Below, piece by piece: positions 45,722 to 55,173 of a DNA stretch of 64,000 bases (positions within the stretch are counted from its first letter, which is position 1; every line of letters begins with the position of its first letter). The translations under genes were made by a program, and so were the position numbers. The notes under the pieces are model-generated. The model was not told where the DNA came from. It was given only the letters and a program-made list of their open reading frames with translations, and did not search any database. Source of the stretch: Pseudomonas sp. (GTDB lineage: Bacteria; Pseudomonadota; Gammaproteobacteria; Pseudomonadales; Pseudomonadaceae); NCBI RefSeq assembly GCF_017744435.1, contig NZ_JAGIBG010000006.1, positions 62,001 through 126,000 on the forward strand, written 5' to 3'.

Positions 45722-48439
45722 TCAGGCCAGCAAGCCCAACGACTTGGCCCGGGCCACTGCCTGGGTGCGACGCTCTACCCCCAGCTTGCTGTTGATATGG
45801 CTGGCATGGGTCTTGACGGTATGCAGGGAGATGAACAGCCGCTCGCTGATCTGCTGGTTGGAACAGCCTTGGGCGATCAACTCGAGCACCGCCAGCTCGC
45901 GACCACTCAATGCTTCAGTGGCACTGCCTGTGGGTACCGCAGGCTCTGGCAGACGCGCCAGCAGTTCGGCCTGGGCCTGGCAGGCTGGCTGCGCCAGTAA
46001 TTGCTCGCGCAGCCATGAAGGGTGCAATTCGATCAGTCGCTGGAAGGGCTGCACCACCCCGCCCCGGGCTGCGCTCAACGCCATGGGTAACAGCTGCGCT
46101 GCCTGAGCTTCACGCCCCTCGCCCAACAACAGGTCGACCCACTGCGACAGTGCGTGCAGGGTGAGCATCATGCCGCCACTGGCCTGCCCGCGTTCGGCCA
46201 GGGCGCACAGGCGCGCCACGGCGTCTTCACAGCGCTGCTGCACACGCTCGAGCAGGGCCTGCTGCAGTTCGATATGCAATGGTAGCAAAGGGTGGAACTC
46301 TGGCGCCGCCGCAGGGTGCTCGCCGCCGTAGGTCTGCCCCAGGCGCAGCAACCAGGACTCGGCCAGGTCGATACGCCCCTGCGCGAGCCACAGCTCGCAC
46401 TTCACCAGGGTGATCATTGCCAGGTAGAAGATCGGTGGCACATCCCAGATGTGCATCAGCCGCTCCGCCTCTGCCAGTTCGGCGAACGCCTCGGCATACT
46501 GGCCCTCACGGCCATCGAGCGACGCAATCACGCAATGGCCGATCAGCACGCTGATGTCGCGGCAGGCGCGCGCCTCGCCCAGCCCTGCACGCAAACGCGC
46601 GCGCCCTTGCGCGGGTTGCAGGCGCGCCACCAGCAGGTAGCCCTCGTACAGGGTCAGCCGCGCCCGCACCGCGTACAGCCGCTGTGCCGACAGCCCCTGC
46701 AGGCGCTGCAAACCCTGGCGCACTTCATCCAGCGCCCGCAACACCTCGCCGCGGGCATGCAGCACCCGCGCACGATCGTAATGCGCCAGCGCCTCGAACA
46801 ATGGGTTGCCGACACGCTGCGCCAGCTCCAGCGCTTCGCGGTTCCAGCCGCGCGCACGCCAGAAGTCACCATCGGCAATGGCCAGGTTGGACAGCGTCGA
46901 CAGGCACACCAGGCGTTGCCCATAGCGCTTGCACGGCAGGCTCTGCAGCGCCTCGCCGCAATAGGCCAAGGTCCGTTCGCGGTCACCCCGGCCACGGGCG
47001 ATGACCCCACTCAGGGCCAGCCATTGCGCCAGCATCGACTTCTGAGCAGTGGCTGAAGGCGCAGGCAGGAAGCGACAGAGGTAACCGGCCAGCTCTTCCG
47101 CGGCATCCAGCTGGCAGGCCAGGCCCAGCGCCCAGCTGTACAGCACGATCAACCGCGGTGTGCTGATCAGCAGGCTGTCGGGCAGGTCCATCTTCCAGCG
47201 CAACAGCATGCCGACGTTCTGCTCAGCCAGCAGTTGTTCTTCGGACAGGCTTTGCACCAGGTCGGCTGCAACATCGAGGTGGCCGGCGCGCAACGCCTGT
47301 TCCACCGCCTCGTCGAGCAAACCCTGGGCCTGGAACCAGCGGCAGGCACGCAGTTGCAGGCGCGCCAGCGGTTCGCTGGACTGGCGGCTGCGCAGCAAGT
47401 CGGAGAACAGGTGATGGTAGCGATACCAGTGGCCATGCTCGTCCAGCGGCACCAGAAACACCTGATGCGCCTGCAGATAACGCAGGATCGCGTCACTGTC
47501 GTTACGTTCACGCAGCGCATCGCACAGCGCCGCGCAGAAGCGCTCCTGGCAGGCCGTGTCGAACAGAAACGCCTGCACGTCCGCCGGCAACATCACGATG
47601 ACTTCTTCCAGCAGGTAATCACGGATCAGCCCTTCACCACCGTGCAGGGCCTGGGGCAAGGCATGCTCGTCACCGGACTCGCTGGCGGCCAACTGCCAGA
47701 AACGCAGCCCGGCCACCCAGCCATCGCTGCGTTGAATCAGGTTGTCCAGCGCCTGACCGCGCAGCCCCGTGGGCTGGCGGCCAATCACCGCCAGTGATTC
47801 GTCCGCTGTCAGGCGCAGATCCTGCTCGCCAAGCTCGACCAGCTGTCGCGACAGGCGCAGCCGCGCCAGGTGCCAGTCTGGGCGCTGGCGACTGGTCACC
47901 AGCAGTACCAGGCCCGCAGGCAAGTGATTGAGGAAGAACTGCAGGCAGCGATCGAGTACCGCCCCCTGGGCCAGGTGGTAGTCGTCCAGCACCAGCAGCA
48001 GAGGCGTATCGGCCTGGAGGTAGAGCGCCAGCTCGTCGAGCAAGCTGTCGATCCATTCTTCGAACGCAAAGGGTTGATGGCGCTGGCGCATCTTCAACAG
48101 GCCCATGGCCTGCCCCCCCAATGCCGGGCAGTACTGCTGCAGCCCTTCGAGCAGGCGTTCGAGGAAACGACCAGGATCAGCGTCCCGTTGGCTCAGGCCG
48201 AGCCAGAGACTGCGCCAATGGCTGGGCAGCGACTCGCAGAATTCTATGGCCAGGGAGCTCTTGCCAAAGCCGGCAGGGGCGTTGACCAGCAGCAGGCGAC
48301 CGCCAAGACCACTCTGCAGTCGCTGACACAGACGGGCACGCGGCACGTGGCCGTCCGGCTGTGGCGGCCGGAAGAAGCGCCCGTCCAGCAGGCCCAGGGC
48401 CTGGCTGGCGAATCCATGCGTACGGGACAGATCTGTCAT
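45722..48439 (-). CDS. MalT-type LuxR transcriptional activator (LAL/STAND ATPase)
   Basis: This 905-residue regulator has an N-terminal NTPase (Walker A VNAPAGFGKSSLA at about 52-64, Walker B-like PLLLVLDDYHLA), a long superhelical TPR-like middle and a C-terminal LuxR helix-turn-helix (LSGRELAVLELIAQGCSNQQ, ISERLFISLHTVKTHASHIN). It belongs to the same structural class as MalT and AlkS, where a small inducer opens the ATPase. It lies just downstream of the DUF1329/DUF1302 pair and next to a fatty acyl-CoA ligase, so it is the likely regulator of those genes. The inducer is unknown. Confidence 0.9.
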   Translation of the reverse strand: MTDLSRTHGFASQALGLLDGRFFRPPQPDGHVPRARLCQRLQSGLGGRLLLVNAPAGFGKSSLAIEFCESLPSHWRSLWLGLSQRDADPGRFLERLLEGLQQYCPALGGQAMGLLKMRQRHQPFAFEEWIDSLLDELALYLQADTPLLLVLDDYHLAQGAVLDRCLQFFLNHLPAGLVLLVTSRQRPDWHLARLRLSRQLVELGEQDLRLTADESLAVIGRQPTGLRGQALDNLIQRSDGWVAGLRFWQLAASESGDEHALPQALHGGEGLIRDYLLEEVIVMLPADVQAFLFDTACQERFCAALCDALRERNDSDAILRYLQAHQVFLVPLDEHGHWYRYHHLFSDLLRSRQSSEPLARLQLRACRWFQAQGLLDEAVEQALRAGHLDVAADLVQSLSEEQLLAEQNVGMLLRWKMDLPDSLLISTPRLIVLYSWALGLACQLDAAEELAGYLCRFLPAPSATAQKSMLAQWLALSGVIARGRGDRERTLAYCGEALQSLPCKRYGQRLVCLSTLSNLAIADGDFWRARGWNREALELAQRVGNPLFEALAHYDRARVLHARGEVLRALDEVRQGLQRLQGLSAQRLYAVRARLTLYEGYLLVARLQPAQGRARLRAGLGEARACRDISVLIGHCVIASLDGREGQYAEAFAELAEAERLMHIWDVPPIFYLAMITLVKCELWLAQGRIDLAESWLLRLGQTYGGEHPAAAPEFHPLLPLHIELQQALLERVQQRCEDAVARLCALAERGQASGGMMLTLHALSQWVDLLLGEGREAQAAQLLPMALSAARGGVVQPFQRLIELHPSWLREQLLAQPACQAQAELLARLPEPAVPTGSATEALSGRELAVLELIAQGCSNQQISERLFISLHTVKTHASHINSKLGVERRTQAVARAKSLGLLA

Positions 48440-48624
48440 GGCCGGCTCGTTCTGTTGGGAAGACTACGGCGGTACGGATGCTTGCGAGACTAGCGGGTAA
48501 CGCAACGCATTTGAAGACGATGGGAGCCATTGCCCCGGAAAAGACTGCGACAAAAAGCAACATGGCTGATGGACAGTGGCTGGCGCGGGGCTTTGGCGAG
48601 GTATTCATCGGCCTTATCGACCGA

Positions 48625-48657
48625 GCAAACAGAAACGCCCCGGCAAGCCGGGGCGTT
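48625..48657 (-). terminator. Terminator of the DUF1302-DUF1329 operon
   Basis: Perfect 10-bp stem AACGCCCCGG / CCGGGGCGTT, loop CAAG, 34 nt past the DUF1329 stop. The minus strand continues with a T-rich stretch. Confidence 0.75.
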
Positions 48658-48691
48658 CTGGGAGGGTCACACGGAGTTGCAGGTTTTCAGC

Positions 48692-50056
48692 TTAGCGGAT
48701 ACCCGACTGGCGCAGGGCGGCTGGCTGGAAATCGGCCTTGCTGGCACTGAAGCCGAAGTCGTAGGCACGCTTCTCTTCGTTCTTCATGCCCAGGGCCAGG
48801 TAGCGACCCGACTGCAGATCGTAGATGGCTTCAAGGGTGTACCACGGCACCTGCACGTTGTAGTACGGCTGGGCATGGGCCTCGGACACGCGCCACAGCT
48901 GGCCGCGGCCGTCATACTGGTCGATTACCGCCGCTTGCCAGGTGTCCTCGTCGATGTAGAAGTCACGCTTGGCGTAGATGTGCCGCTGGCCAGGCTTGAG
49001 CGTCGCGACCACATGCCAGACCCGGCGCAGCTCATAGCGGGTCAGGTCCTGGTTGATGTGCCCGGCCTTGAGGATGTCGGCGTACTTGAGCTTGGGGTCA
49101 TCCAGCTTGAAGGCGTTGGAGGCGATGTACATCTCCTTCTTGCCTTCGAGCTTCCAGTCGTAGCGGTCCGGCGCGCCGTTGTACATGTCCAGGTTGTCCG
49201 AGGTGCGCAGGCCATCGGCCGCGGTACCCGGGCCGTCGTACGACACCTGCGGGGCCTGGCGCACACGGCGCTGGCCGGCGTTGTAGATCCATGCCTTGCG
49301 CGGCTCCTTGACCTGGTCGAGGGTCTCGTGCACCAGCAGCACGGTACCGGCCAGGCGTGCCGGAGCGGTCACCTCCTGCTTGAAGTAGAACAGGATGTTG
49401 CCCGGGTTGTTCGGGTCGTAGTCCTTCATCCGGTCGCGGAACACGAACTGGTCCTGGAAGTACACCAGGCTGTACGACCCGTTCTGCTGCGGCGTGGCCT
49501 GGGTTACCAGACGGGTGACGCTGCCGCCACGGTAGCGGGTGATGTGGTTCCAGATCACTTCCAGGCCGCTTTTCGGGATCGGGAAAGGCACGGCAGTCTG
49601 GAAGTTGTTCAGGCCGTTGCCGCCTTCGACCAGGGTGGTCGCGGTGGCGTTCTTCTTGATCGCGGCGAACACATCGTCAGGCACCGTGGAGCCACGGTGG
49701 GTCTTGTAAACCGGGATCTTGAAGGTGTCCGGGTAGCGCTTGAGCATCGCCAGCTGGCCCGGCGAGAGTTTGTCCTTGTACTGATCGGCGTTCTGCGCAG
49801 TGATGGTCAACAGCGGCTTGTCACTGCCATAGGGGTCGGCAAGGAAGCCCTTGGCATCGACGCTGCCAGCGGTCTTCGCCAGCGGCTCCCAGGGGCCGAT
49901 CGAACCATCGGCGTTGCCGGCCTTTTCCGCGCCCATCGGAGTCAGGGTGCTGCCCAGTTTTGCCGCTTCATCGGCGGATACCGCAGCCATGACACTGGTC
50001 GCCAGCAGGGACAGGCCCAGTACACCGGCTTGCAGCAGACTTCTGGTCTTGTTCAT
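48692..50056 (-). CDS. DUF1329 outer-membrane-associated protein
   Basis: This 454-residue protein has a signal peptide (LQAGVLGLSLLATSVMAAVS) and the DUF1329 pattern: LGSTLTPMGAEKAGNADGSI near the N-terminus, repeated beta segments rich in Tyr and Trp, and AKRDFYIDEDTWQAAVIDQY in the C-terminal half. The family is thought to be a lipid-handling envelope protein with a LolB-like fold, but no reaction is proven. It lies downstream of the DUF1302 partner with a 25-nt gap. No cysteine lipobox is visible, so it is periplasmic rather than lipidated. Confidence 0.85.
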   Translation of the reverse strand: MNKTRSLLQAGVLGLSLLATSVMAAVSADEAAKLGSTLTPMGAEKAGNADGSIGPWEPLAKTAGSVDAKGFLADPYGSDKPLLTITAQNADQYKDKLSPGQLAMLKRYPDTFKIPVYKTHRGSTVPDDVFAAIKKNATATTLVEGGNGLNNFQTAVPFPIPKSGLEVIWNHITRYRGGSVTRLVTQATPQQNGSYSLVYFQDQFVFRDRMKDYDPNNPGNILFYFKQEVTAPARLAGTVLLVHETLDQVKEPRKAWIYNAGQRRVRQAPQVSYDGPGTAADGLRTSDNLDMYNGAPDRYDWKLEGKKEMYIASNAFKLDDPKLKYADILKAGHINQDLTRYELRRVWHVVATLKPGQRHIYAKRDFYIDEDTWQAAVIDQYDGRGQLWRVSEAHAQPYYNVQVPWYTLEAIYDLQSGRYLALGMKNEEKRAYDFGFSASKADFQPAALRQSGIR

Positions 50057-50081
50057 CTCGTGTCGTCCTGGATCAGTGTTC

Positions 50082-51968
50082 TTAGAAGTTCACGCCGAAG
50101 CTGAGGGCGACGAAGTCGCGATCATCCACGGTGCTGTACTTGCCGTCGAAGAAGTTGGTGTACGACAGGCTGGCGGTATAGGTGTTCTGGTACTCGGCAT
50201 CCAGGCCCAGGCTGACGGCCTTGCGCCCTTCCTCGAAGTTGCCGCCTGGGCCCGGCGAGTAACCGGAGACGTCATGCGACCAGGCCACGTTGGGCTTGAG
50301 GTTGACCCCGGCGAACACGTCGTTGTAGTCCCAGATGACCCGGGCGCGGTAACCCCAGGAGGTGCTGGTGGTGTAGCCGTCGTTCTCGCACTTGCGGTTG
50401 AGGTTGGCGGTCGAAGCACCGGGGCCAGCGCCAGCGATGGTGCTGGCGTTGAGCGCCTGGCAGGTGTCGGCGCCGCCGGTTGCTGGCAGCGGGCCAGGGC
50501 CGAATACCGGGTCACGGCCGTAACGGGTATCGTGCGCGTTCTCCAGGCCACCCACATGGGTGACGCCGAGTTCACCGACCACGGTCATGCGGCTGGCGCC
50601 CATCACCTGGTCGAAGAAGTGCGTCAGGGTAGTCTGGAACTGGGTGATTTCCTTGCGGCGATAGCCGTGCAGGTCTTCGCCTGGCGTACCGGTGAGCAAG
50701 GAGGCATTGCTCAGCGCGCCACCAATCGGGCGTACACCGGAGAACAGAATGTCGGTGGTGTTCAGCTGTACCGGTGCGTTCGGCCGGTAGCTGACCTCAC
50801 CGCTCCAGGCGGTACCCGTGGGCAGTGTGGTGGAGAAGCTCAAGCCGTACAGGCGAATGTCCTCGGGGTACTCGACGAAGTACTTCGAATTGCCTGCCAC
50901 GATCAGCGGCGCCAGCGAACGCAGTTGCGGCGGCAACCGGCTGAGGTTGGCGAATACCGACGGCGAAGCGCCGGTGGCGCTGAAGATCGGCGCGCGGCTG
51001 TGGTAGTTCATGAAGTAGGCGCCGAACTCGGTGTCGAGCGGCTCGAACATGTAGCGCATGGCGACGCCAAACTGGCCACTGTCACGCGCATCGCGGTCGG
51101 CACCGCGAGCTACCAGTACACCTTCCTGGTTGATGTTCACACCTTGAGTGGCCAGGAATTGCTGGGCAGCTGCCGGCACCGTGCGGCTGCTGTTGAGCAC
51201 GCGCAGGTTGTCGGTACAGCCGTCGGCAATGATATCGGGCTGGGAGAAGAAGGTGCCGCAGTTGTCGACGACAGTCTGGTCCCACTCGATCTGGTAGAAG
51301 GCCTCAGCCGACAGGTTGTCGGTCAGGCTCTGCGAGATGTAGAACATGTTGACCGGAATCAGGCCTTCCTTGATCTCGGCACCCGGACGACGGAACGCGG
51401 ACACATCGATCGGGTTGATCGAGTTGATGCCGCCACCGATGAAGGTGCTCTCACCCCAGCTCACCACTTGCTTGCCCAGACGTACCGATCCGGGTTGATC
51501 GCCGATCGAGTAGTTGTGGTAGACGAAGGCGTCGAGCAGTTGCGAGCCCGCCGACTTGGCGCCTTCCTTGCGGCCCGAGTCGCTGATGTCCTTGAATTCG
51601 CGGCTTTCGTCCTTCAGCTCGAAGTCGTACCAGTACTTGCCACGCAGGAACACGCCGGTGTCGCCGTACTTCAGCTCAAGGTCGTGGATACCCTTGAAGA
51701 TCTTCGAGAAGGTTTCACCCTTCTTGAAGTTCAGGTGGCCGTCGTCGGAGGTCTGCGACAGGCCCTTGCCGCCGTTGTTGACCCCGATCAGGTTCTGGTT
51801 GGGGTTGGCGGTGGACCAGCTGGCGCCGACGGAGAGCGACGAGTCGAACTGGCCTTCGATTTCACCAATGTTGAAACTGACAGCGAAAGCAGGACTTGCG
51901 AGCGTGGAAGCAAGGCTGACGGCCAAGGGCAGCTTGGCCCGGCGCCAGAACGGATTTGCAGATTTCAT
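50082..51968 (-). CDS. DUF1302 outer-membrane beta-barrel protein
   Basis: This 628-residue protein has a long signal peptide (RAKLPLAVSLASTLASPAFA) and beta-strand repeats. The DUF1302 landmarks are FNIGEIEGQFDSSLSVGASW at the mature start, LGKQVVSWGESTFIGGGINS in the middle and a C-terminal strand ending in Phe (FVALSFGVNF). It is probably an outer-membrane barrel that pairs with DUF1329. Such pairs are found beside genes for terpenoid, sterol, alkane or fatty-acid use in many Proteobacteria. The acyl-CoA ligase is upstream in the same direction, but a 329-nt gap with hairpins separates them. Confidence 0.85.
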   Translation of the reverse strand: MKSANPFWRRAKLPLAVSLASTLASPAFAVSFNIGEIEGQFDSSLSVGASWSTANPNQNLIGVNNGGKGLSQTSDDGHLNFKKGETFSKIFKGIHDLELKYGDTGVFLRGKYWYDFELKDESREFKDISDSGRKEGAKSAGSQLLDAFVYHNYSIGDQPGSVRLGKQVVSWGESTFIGGGINSINPIDVSAFRRPGAEIKEGLIPVNMFYISQSLTDNLSAEAFYQIEWDQTVVDNCGTFFSQPDIIADGCTDNLRVLNSSRTVPAAAQQFLATQGVNINQEGVLVARGADRDARDSGQFGVAMRYMFEPLDTEFGAYFMNYHSRAPIFSATGASPSVFANLSRLPPQLRSLAPLIVAGNSKYFVEYPEDIRLYGLSFSTTLPTGTAWSGEVSYRPNAPVQLNTTDILFSGVRPIGGALSNASLLTGTPGEDLHGYRRKEITQFQTTLTHFFDQVMGASRMTVVGELGVTHVGGLENAHDTRYGRDPVFGPGPLPATGGADTCQALNASTIAGAGPGASTANLNRKCENDGYTTSTSWGYRARVIWDYNDVFAGVNLKPNVAWSHDVSGYSPGPGGNFEEGRKAVSLGLDAEYQNTYTASLSYTNFFDGKYSTVDDRDFVALSFGVNF

Positions 51969-52297
51969 CGACGCTACTCCATGTACTTTATTGTTATGGC
52001 AGTGAGTCCTTTCAGAAACGGCCCGAGCGACCGGTGTGCAGGTTTGCCCTGCAGCGGCACGTCTTGCGCGTACCGCTCTCCCCCATTCCTGAAGATCCCC
52101 TGGCCCCGACTATAGCCAGCAGGCTCAGGTGCTTGATCCCTCTAAAGTGTGATTTGCGCACCCGCTGCCAAATCGCCCCGGTGTTTCCCGGGTAGCGCAT
52201 CGGCCGTGCTGAAGCATGGCCGATTTTTTTCGTTTGGCAAGGCCTCGAGGTGTCTAGCACGCGGGTCGCACACCGTCGTGCGCGACCCGAGGCGGGC
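51969..52297. other. Intergenic region, DUF1302 / acyl-CoA ligase
   Basis: 329 nt without a gene. It holds a plausible minus-strand -10 (TATAGT, 52109-52114) for the DUF1302 operon, the orphan plus-strand terminator at 52199-52230, and an 11-bp hairpin (52263-52288, arms GGGTCGCACAC and GTGCGCGACCC, one wobble) just after the acyl-CoA ligase stop. Confidence 0.6.
52199..52230 (+). terminator. Orphan plus-strand rho-independent terminator
   Basis: 11-bp stem ATCGGCCGTGC / GCATGGCCGAT (one wobble) with loop TGAA and six T on the plus strand. All flanking genes here are on the minus strand, so it may end an unannotated small RNA beginning after a TATAGC at 52111. Confidence 0.7.
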
Positions 52298-53980
52298 TTA
52301 CAAGGTGGACAGGAAGGCGCTGTTACTGGCTTGCCACTGGACGATGTCCTGGCGGATCCGTTTCTTGTCGATCTTGCCGACACTGGTCTTGGGAATTTCA
52401 GTAACAACGGCGATCTGGCTCGGAATGGCCCACTTGTTGATGTGCCCTTCCTCGACAAAAGGCTTGAGATGCTCCTTGAGCGCCTTGGCGTCGATCGACT
52501 TGTCGTCACGCACCACCAGCAAGGCGAACGGACGCTCGCCCCATTGCGGGTCGGCCACACCGACCACCGCCACTTCGCGCACGGCAGGATGACGGCTGAT
52601 CAGGTCCTCGAGGTCGAGCGAGGAGATCCACTCGCCGCCGGTCTTGATCACGTCCTTGATGCGGTCGCGGATATCGATGTAACCCATGCCGTCGAGGGTG
52701 GCGACGTCACCGGTGTGCAGCCAGCCGCCGTGCCACAGCTCCTCGCTCTTTTCCGGCTCCTTGAAGTAACCCATGGTCAGCCACGGCGCACGCAGCACCA
52801 GTTCGCCCTGGGTCTCGCCATCGGCCGGCAGGAAGTTGCCATCGCCATCGATGATCGCCGCTTCGACCAACGGCACCGGCACACCGGCCTTGATGCGGTA
52901 GGTGACGCGCTCATCCTCGCTGCCGGCCTGCAGTTCGTCATTCAGGTGCGCGGCAGAAATCAACGGGCAGGTCTCGGACATGCCGTAGGCGGCGGTCAGC
53001 TGGATGCCGCGTGCCAGCGCGGCCTTGTACAGCGAGCTGTTCAGGGCGCTGCCGCCAATGATGATCTTCCAGCCACCGAAGTCCTGGCCCTGGGCATTCG
53101 GGCAGTTGAGCAGCATCTGCAAGATGGTCGGCACACAGTGCGAGAAGGTGACCTTCTCTTCGCGCCACAGCTTGACCAGCATGTCCGGCTCGTAGCGGCC
53201 CGGGTAGACCTGCTTCATGCCGAGCATGGTGGCCGCGTAGGGGATACCCCAGGCATGCACATGGAACATCGGCGTGATGGGCATGTACACGTCGTTGCTG
53301 CCGAGCAGGCGCACGCTGTCGATGCTACCGGTCACCGCAGCTTCGGCCAGGGTATGCAGCACCAGCTGGCGGTGGGTGAAGTAGACGCCCTTGGGGTTGC
53401 CCGTGGTGCCGGTGGTGTAGAAGGTGGTGGCCACCGAGTTCTCGTCGAAATCCGGGAAGTCGTAGCGCGGGCTGGCGGCCGCGAGCAGTTGCTCGTATTC
53501 GCCGACCAGGTTCGGCAGGTCGGCGGTCTTGTCCGGGCCATCGGTGATCAGCAGGGTCTTGTCGACCGTGGTCAGTTGCCCGGCGATGGCTTGATAGAGG
53601 CCGACAAAATCGCTGTTGACCAGCACGAAGCGGTCTTCGGCGTGATTCATGGTGTAAAGGATCTGCTCGGGCGACAGACGCACGTTGATGGTGTGCACCA
53701 CCGCGCCGATCATCGGGATGGCGAACATGCATTCCAGGTAACGGTGGCTGTCCCAGTCCATCACCGCCACGGTGTCACCGGCCTTGACCCCGGCTTCGGT
53801 CAGCACGTTGGCGAGGCGGGCGATACGCTCGTTGAGCTGTGGATAAGTCAGGCGCAGCTGATCGCGATAGACGATCTCGCGGGTCTTTTCGTAGCGGCTG
53901 CCAGACATCAGCAGGCGCTTGATCAACAGAGGGAAGGTATAGGCGCCCTCGGCGGGCTTGATGATGCGGGTCTGCAACAT
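52298..53980 (-). CDS. alkK: Medium/long-chain fatty acid-CoA ligase (AlkK-like)
   Basis: This 560-residue ANL-family ligase has the AMP-binding motif FYTTGTTGNPKG, the core AYGMSETCPLI, GWLHTGDVATLDGMGYIDIR and the C-terminal catalytic-lysine region IPKTSVGKIDKKRIR. It activates fatty acids with ATP and CoA. Close relatives in P. putida are medium-chain enzymes called AlkK. I give the symbol on family memory, so chain-length specificity is not proven. ATG 53980 follows AGGGATC. It is transcribed leftwards towards the DUF1302 pair and has a hairpin directly after its stop. Confidence 0.88.
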   Translation of the reverse strand: MLQTRIIKPAEGAYTFPLLIKRLLMSGSRYEKTREIVYRDQLRLTYPQLNERIARLANVLTEAGVKAGDTVAVMDWDSHRYLECMFAIPMIGAVVHTINVRLSPEQILYTMNHAEDRFVLVNSDFVGLYQAIAGQLTTVDKTLLITDGPDKTADLPNLVGEYEQLLAAASPRYDFPDFDENSVATTFYTTGTTGNPKGVYFTHRQLVLHTLAEAAVTGSIDSVRLLGSNDVYMPITPMFHVHAWGIPYAATMLGMKQVYPGRYEPDMLVKLWREEKVTFSHCVPTILQMLLNCPNAQGQDFGGWKIIIGGSALNSSLYKAALARGIQLTAAYGMSETCPLISAAHLNDELQAGSEDERVTYRIKAGVPVPLVEAAIIDGDGNFLPADGETQGELVLRAPWLTMGYFKEPEKSEELWHGGWLHTGDVATLDGMGYIDIRDRIKDVIKTGGEWISSLDLEDLISRHPAVREVAVVGVADPQWGERPFALLVVRDDKSIDAKALKEHLKPFVEEGHINKWAIPSQIAVVTEIPKTSVGKIDKKRIRQDIVQWQASNSAFLSTL

Positions 53981-54143
53981 GGTGATCCCTTTTCTGAAAA
54001 GCATGCCGAACAAGTCTGGATCTACTGTAGTAGCTCAATGTGACGGTCAAATCAGCCGAAGGAATGATTTGGCTGTGCGAGGTATGAGTGGCATTGTGCG
54101 GGGAGATGGATCAACCCCTGCCCTGCCTCCGGAGCTTCCCGTG

Positions 54144-55109
54144 ATGCCCAGCTTGCGCCGCGCCGTGTTTCTCGACCACCAATCCCTGGACCTTGGCGAC
54201 CTCGACCTGTCGCCGTTGCAGCAGCAGTTCGACGAGTTCGAGCTGTTTGCCGCCACCCGCCCGGAGCAAGTCGCCGAACGCCTGCAGGGCGCTGTCGCGG
54301 TAGTCAGCAACAAGGTCATGCTCGATGCCGCCACGCTGGCCGCCAACCCGCAGCTGAAGCTGATCCTGGTGGCCGCGACCGGCACCAACAATGTCGACCT
54401 GGCCGCTGCCCGCGCCCAGGGCATCACCGTCTGCAACTGCCAGGGCTATGGCACGCCGTCGGTGGCCCAACACACCCTCGCCCTGCTGCTGGCCCTGGCC
54501 ACGCGCCTGTGCGACTACAACCAGGCGGTAGCCGACGGCGAGTGGGCCAAGGCCAGCCAGTTCTGCCTGCTGGATTTCCCGATCGTCGAACTGGAAGGCA
54601 AGACCCTCGGCCTGCTCGGCCATGGCGAACTGGGTGGTGCAGTGGCCCGGCTGGCCGAAGCCTTCGGCATGCGCGTGCTGAGCGGGCAAATCCCTGGCCG
54701 CCCGGCCCGCGACGATCGCCTGGCGCTGGACGAACTGCTGCCGCAGGTCGACGCGCTGACCCTGCACTGCCCACTCAACGAGCACACCCGGCACATGATC
54801 GGTGTCCACGAACTGGCGCTGCTGAAAAAGGGCGCACTGGTGGTCAACACCGCCCGCGGTGGCCTGATCGACGAACAGGCATTGGCCGACGCCCTGCGCA
54901 ACGGCCACCTGGGCGGCGCGGCCACCGATGTGCTGAGCGTCGAGCCGCCAGTCAATGGCAACCCGCTGCTGGAAAAAGGCATCCCGCGGCTGCTGATCAC
55001 CCCACATAGTGCCTGGGGCGCGGTGGAGTCGCGCCAGCGCATCGTTGGCCAGCTCAGCGAAAACGCCAAGGCCTTCTTCGAAGGCCAGCCACGCCGCGTG
55101 GTCAGCTGA
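54144..55109 (+). CDS. hprA: D-2-hydroxyacid dehydrogenase (glycerate/hydroxypyruvate reductase)
   Basis: This 321-residue NAD(P)-dependent dehydrogenase reduces hydroxypyruvate or glyoxylate. The Rossmann motif is [20 protein letters not shown]. The catalytic Arg is in [17 protein letters not shown], the Glu lies in [14 protein letters not shown] and the His in [11 protein letters not shown]. The ATG at 54144 ([16 protein letters not shown]) is preceded by GTG three bases earlier. GGAG lies nine bases before the ATG and six before the GTG, so both are possible. Upstream in-frame sequence is not expected to be coding. The symbol is by similarity only. Confidence 0.88.
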   Translation: MPSLRRAVFLDHQSLDLGDLDLSPLQQQFDEFELFAATRPEQVAERLQGAVAVVSNKVMLDAATLAANPQLKLILVAATGTNNVDLAAARAQGITVCNCQGYGTPSVAQHTLALLLALATRLCDYNQAVADGEWAKASQFCLLDFPIVELEGKTLGLLGHGELGGAVARLAEAFGMRVLSGQIPGRPARDDRLALDELLPQVDALTLHCPLNEHTRHMIGVHELALLKKGALVVNTARGGLIDEQALADALRNGHLGGAATDVLSVEPPVNGNPLLEKGIPRLLITPHSAWGAVESRQRIVGQLSENAKAFFEGQPRRVVS

Positions 55110-55173
55110 GCGCCCGCTCAGTCCCACGCCCGGCTCTGCTACACTGCGCCACTTTTTTCAGGAGGCGTCGTCC

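Noticed and set aside
52250..54043. A 597-codon open frame on the plus strand opposite the acyl-CoA ligase
   Set aside because: Antisense shadow. The ligase motifs on the minus strand are unambiguous.
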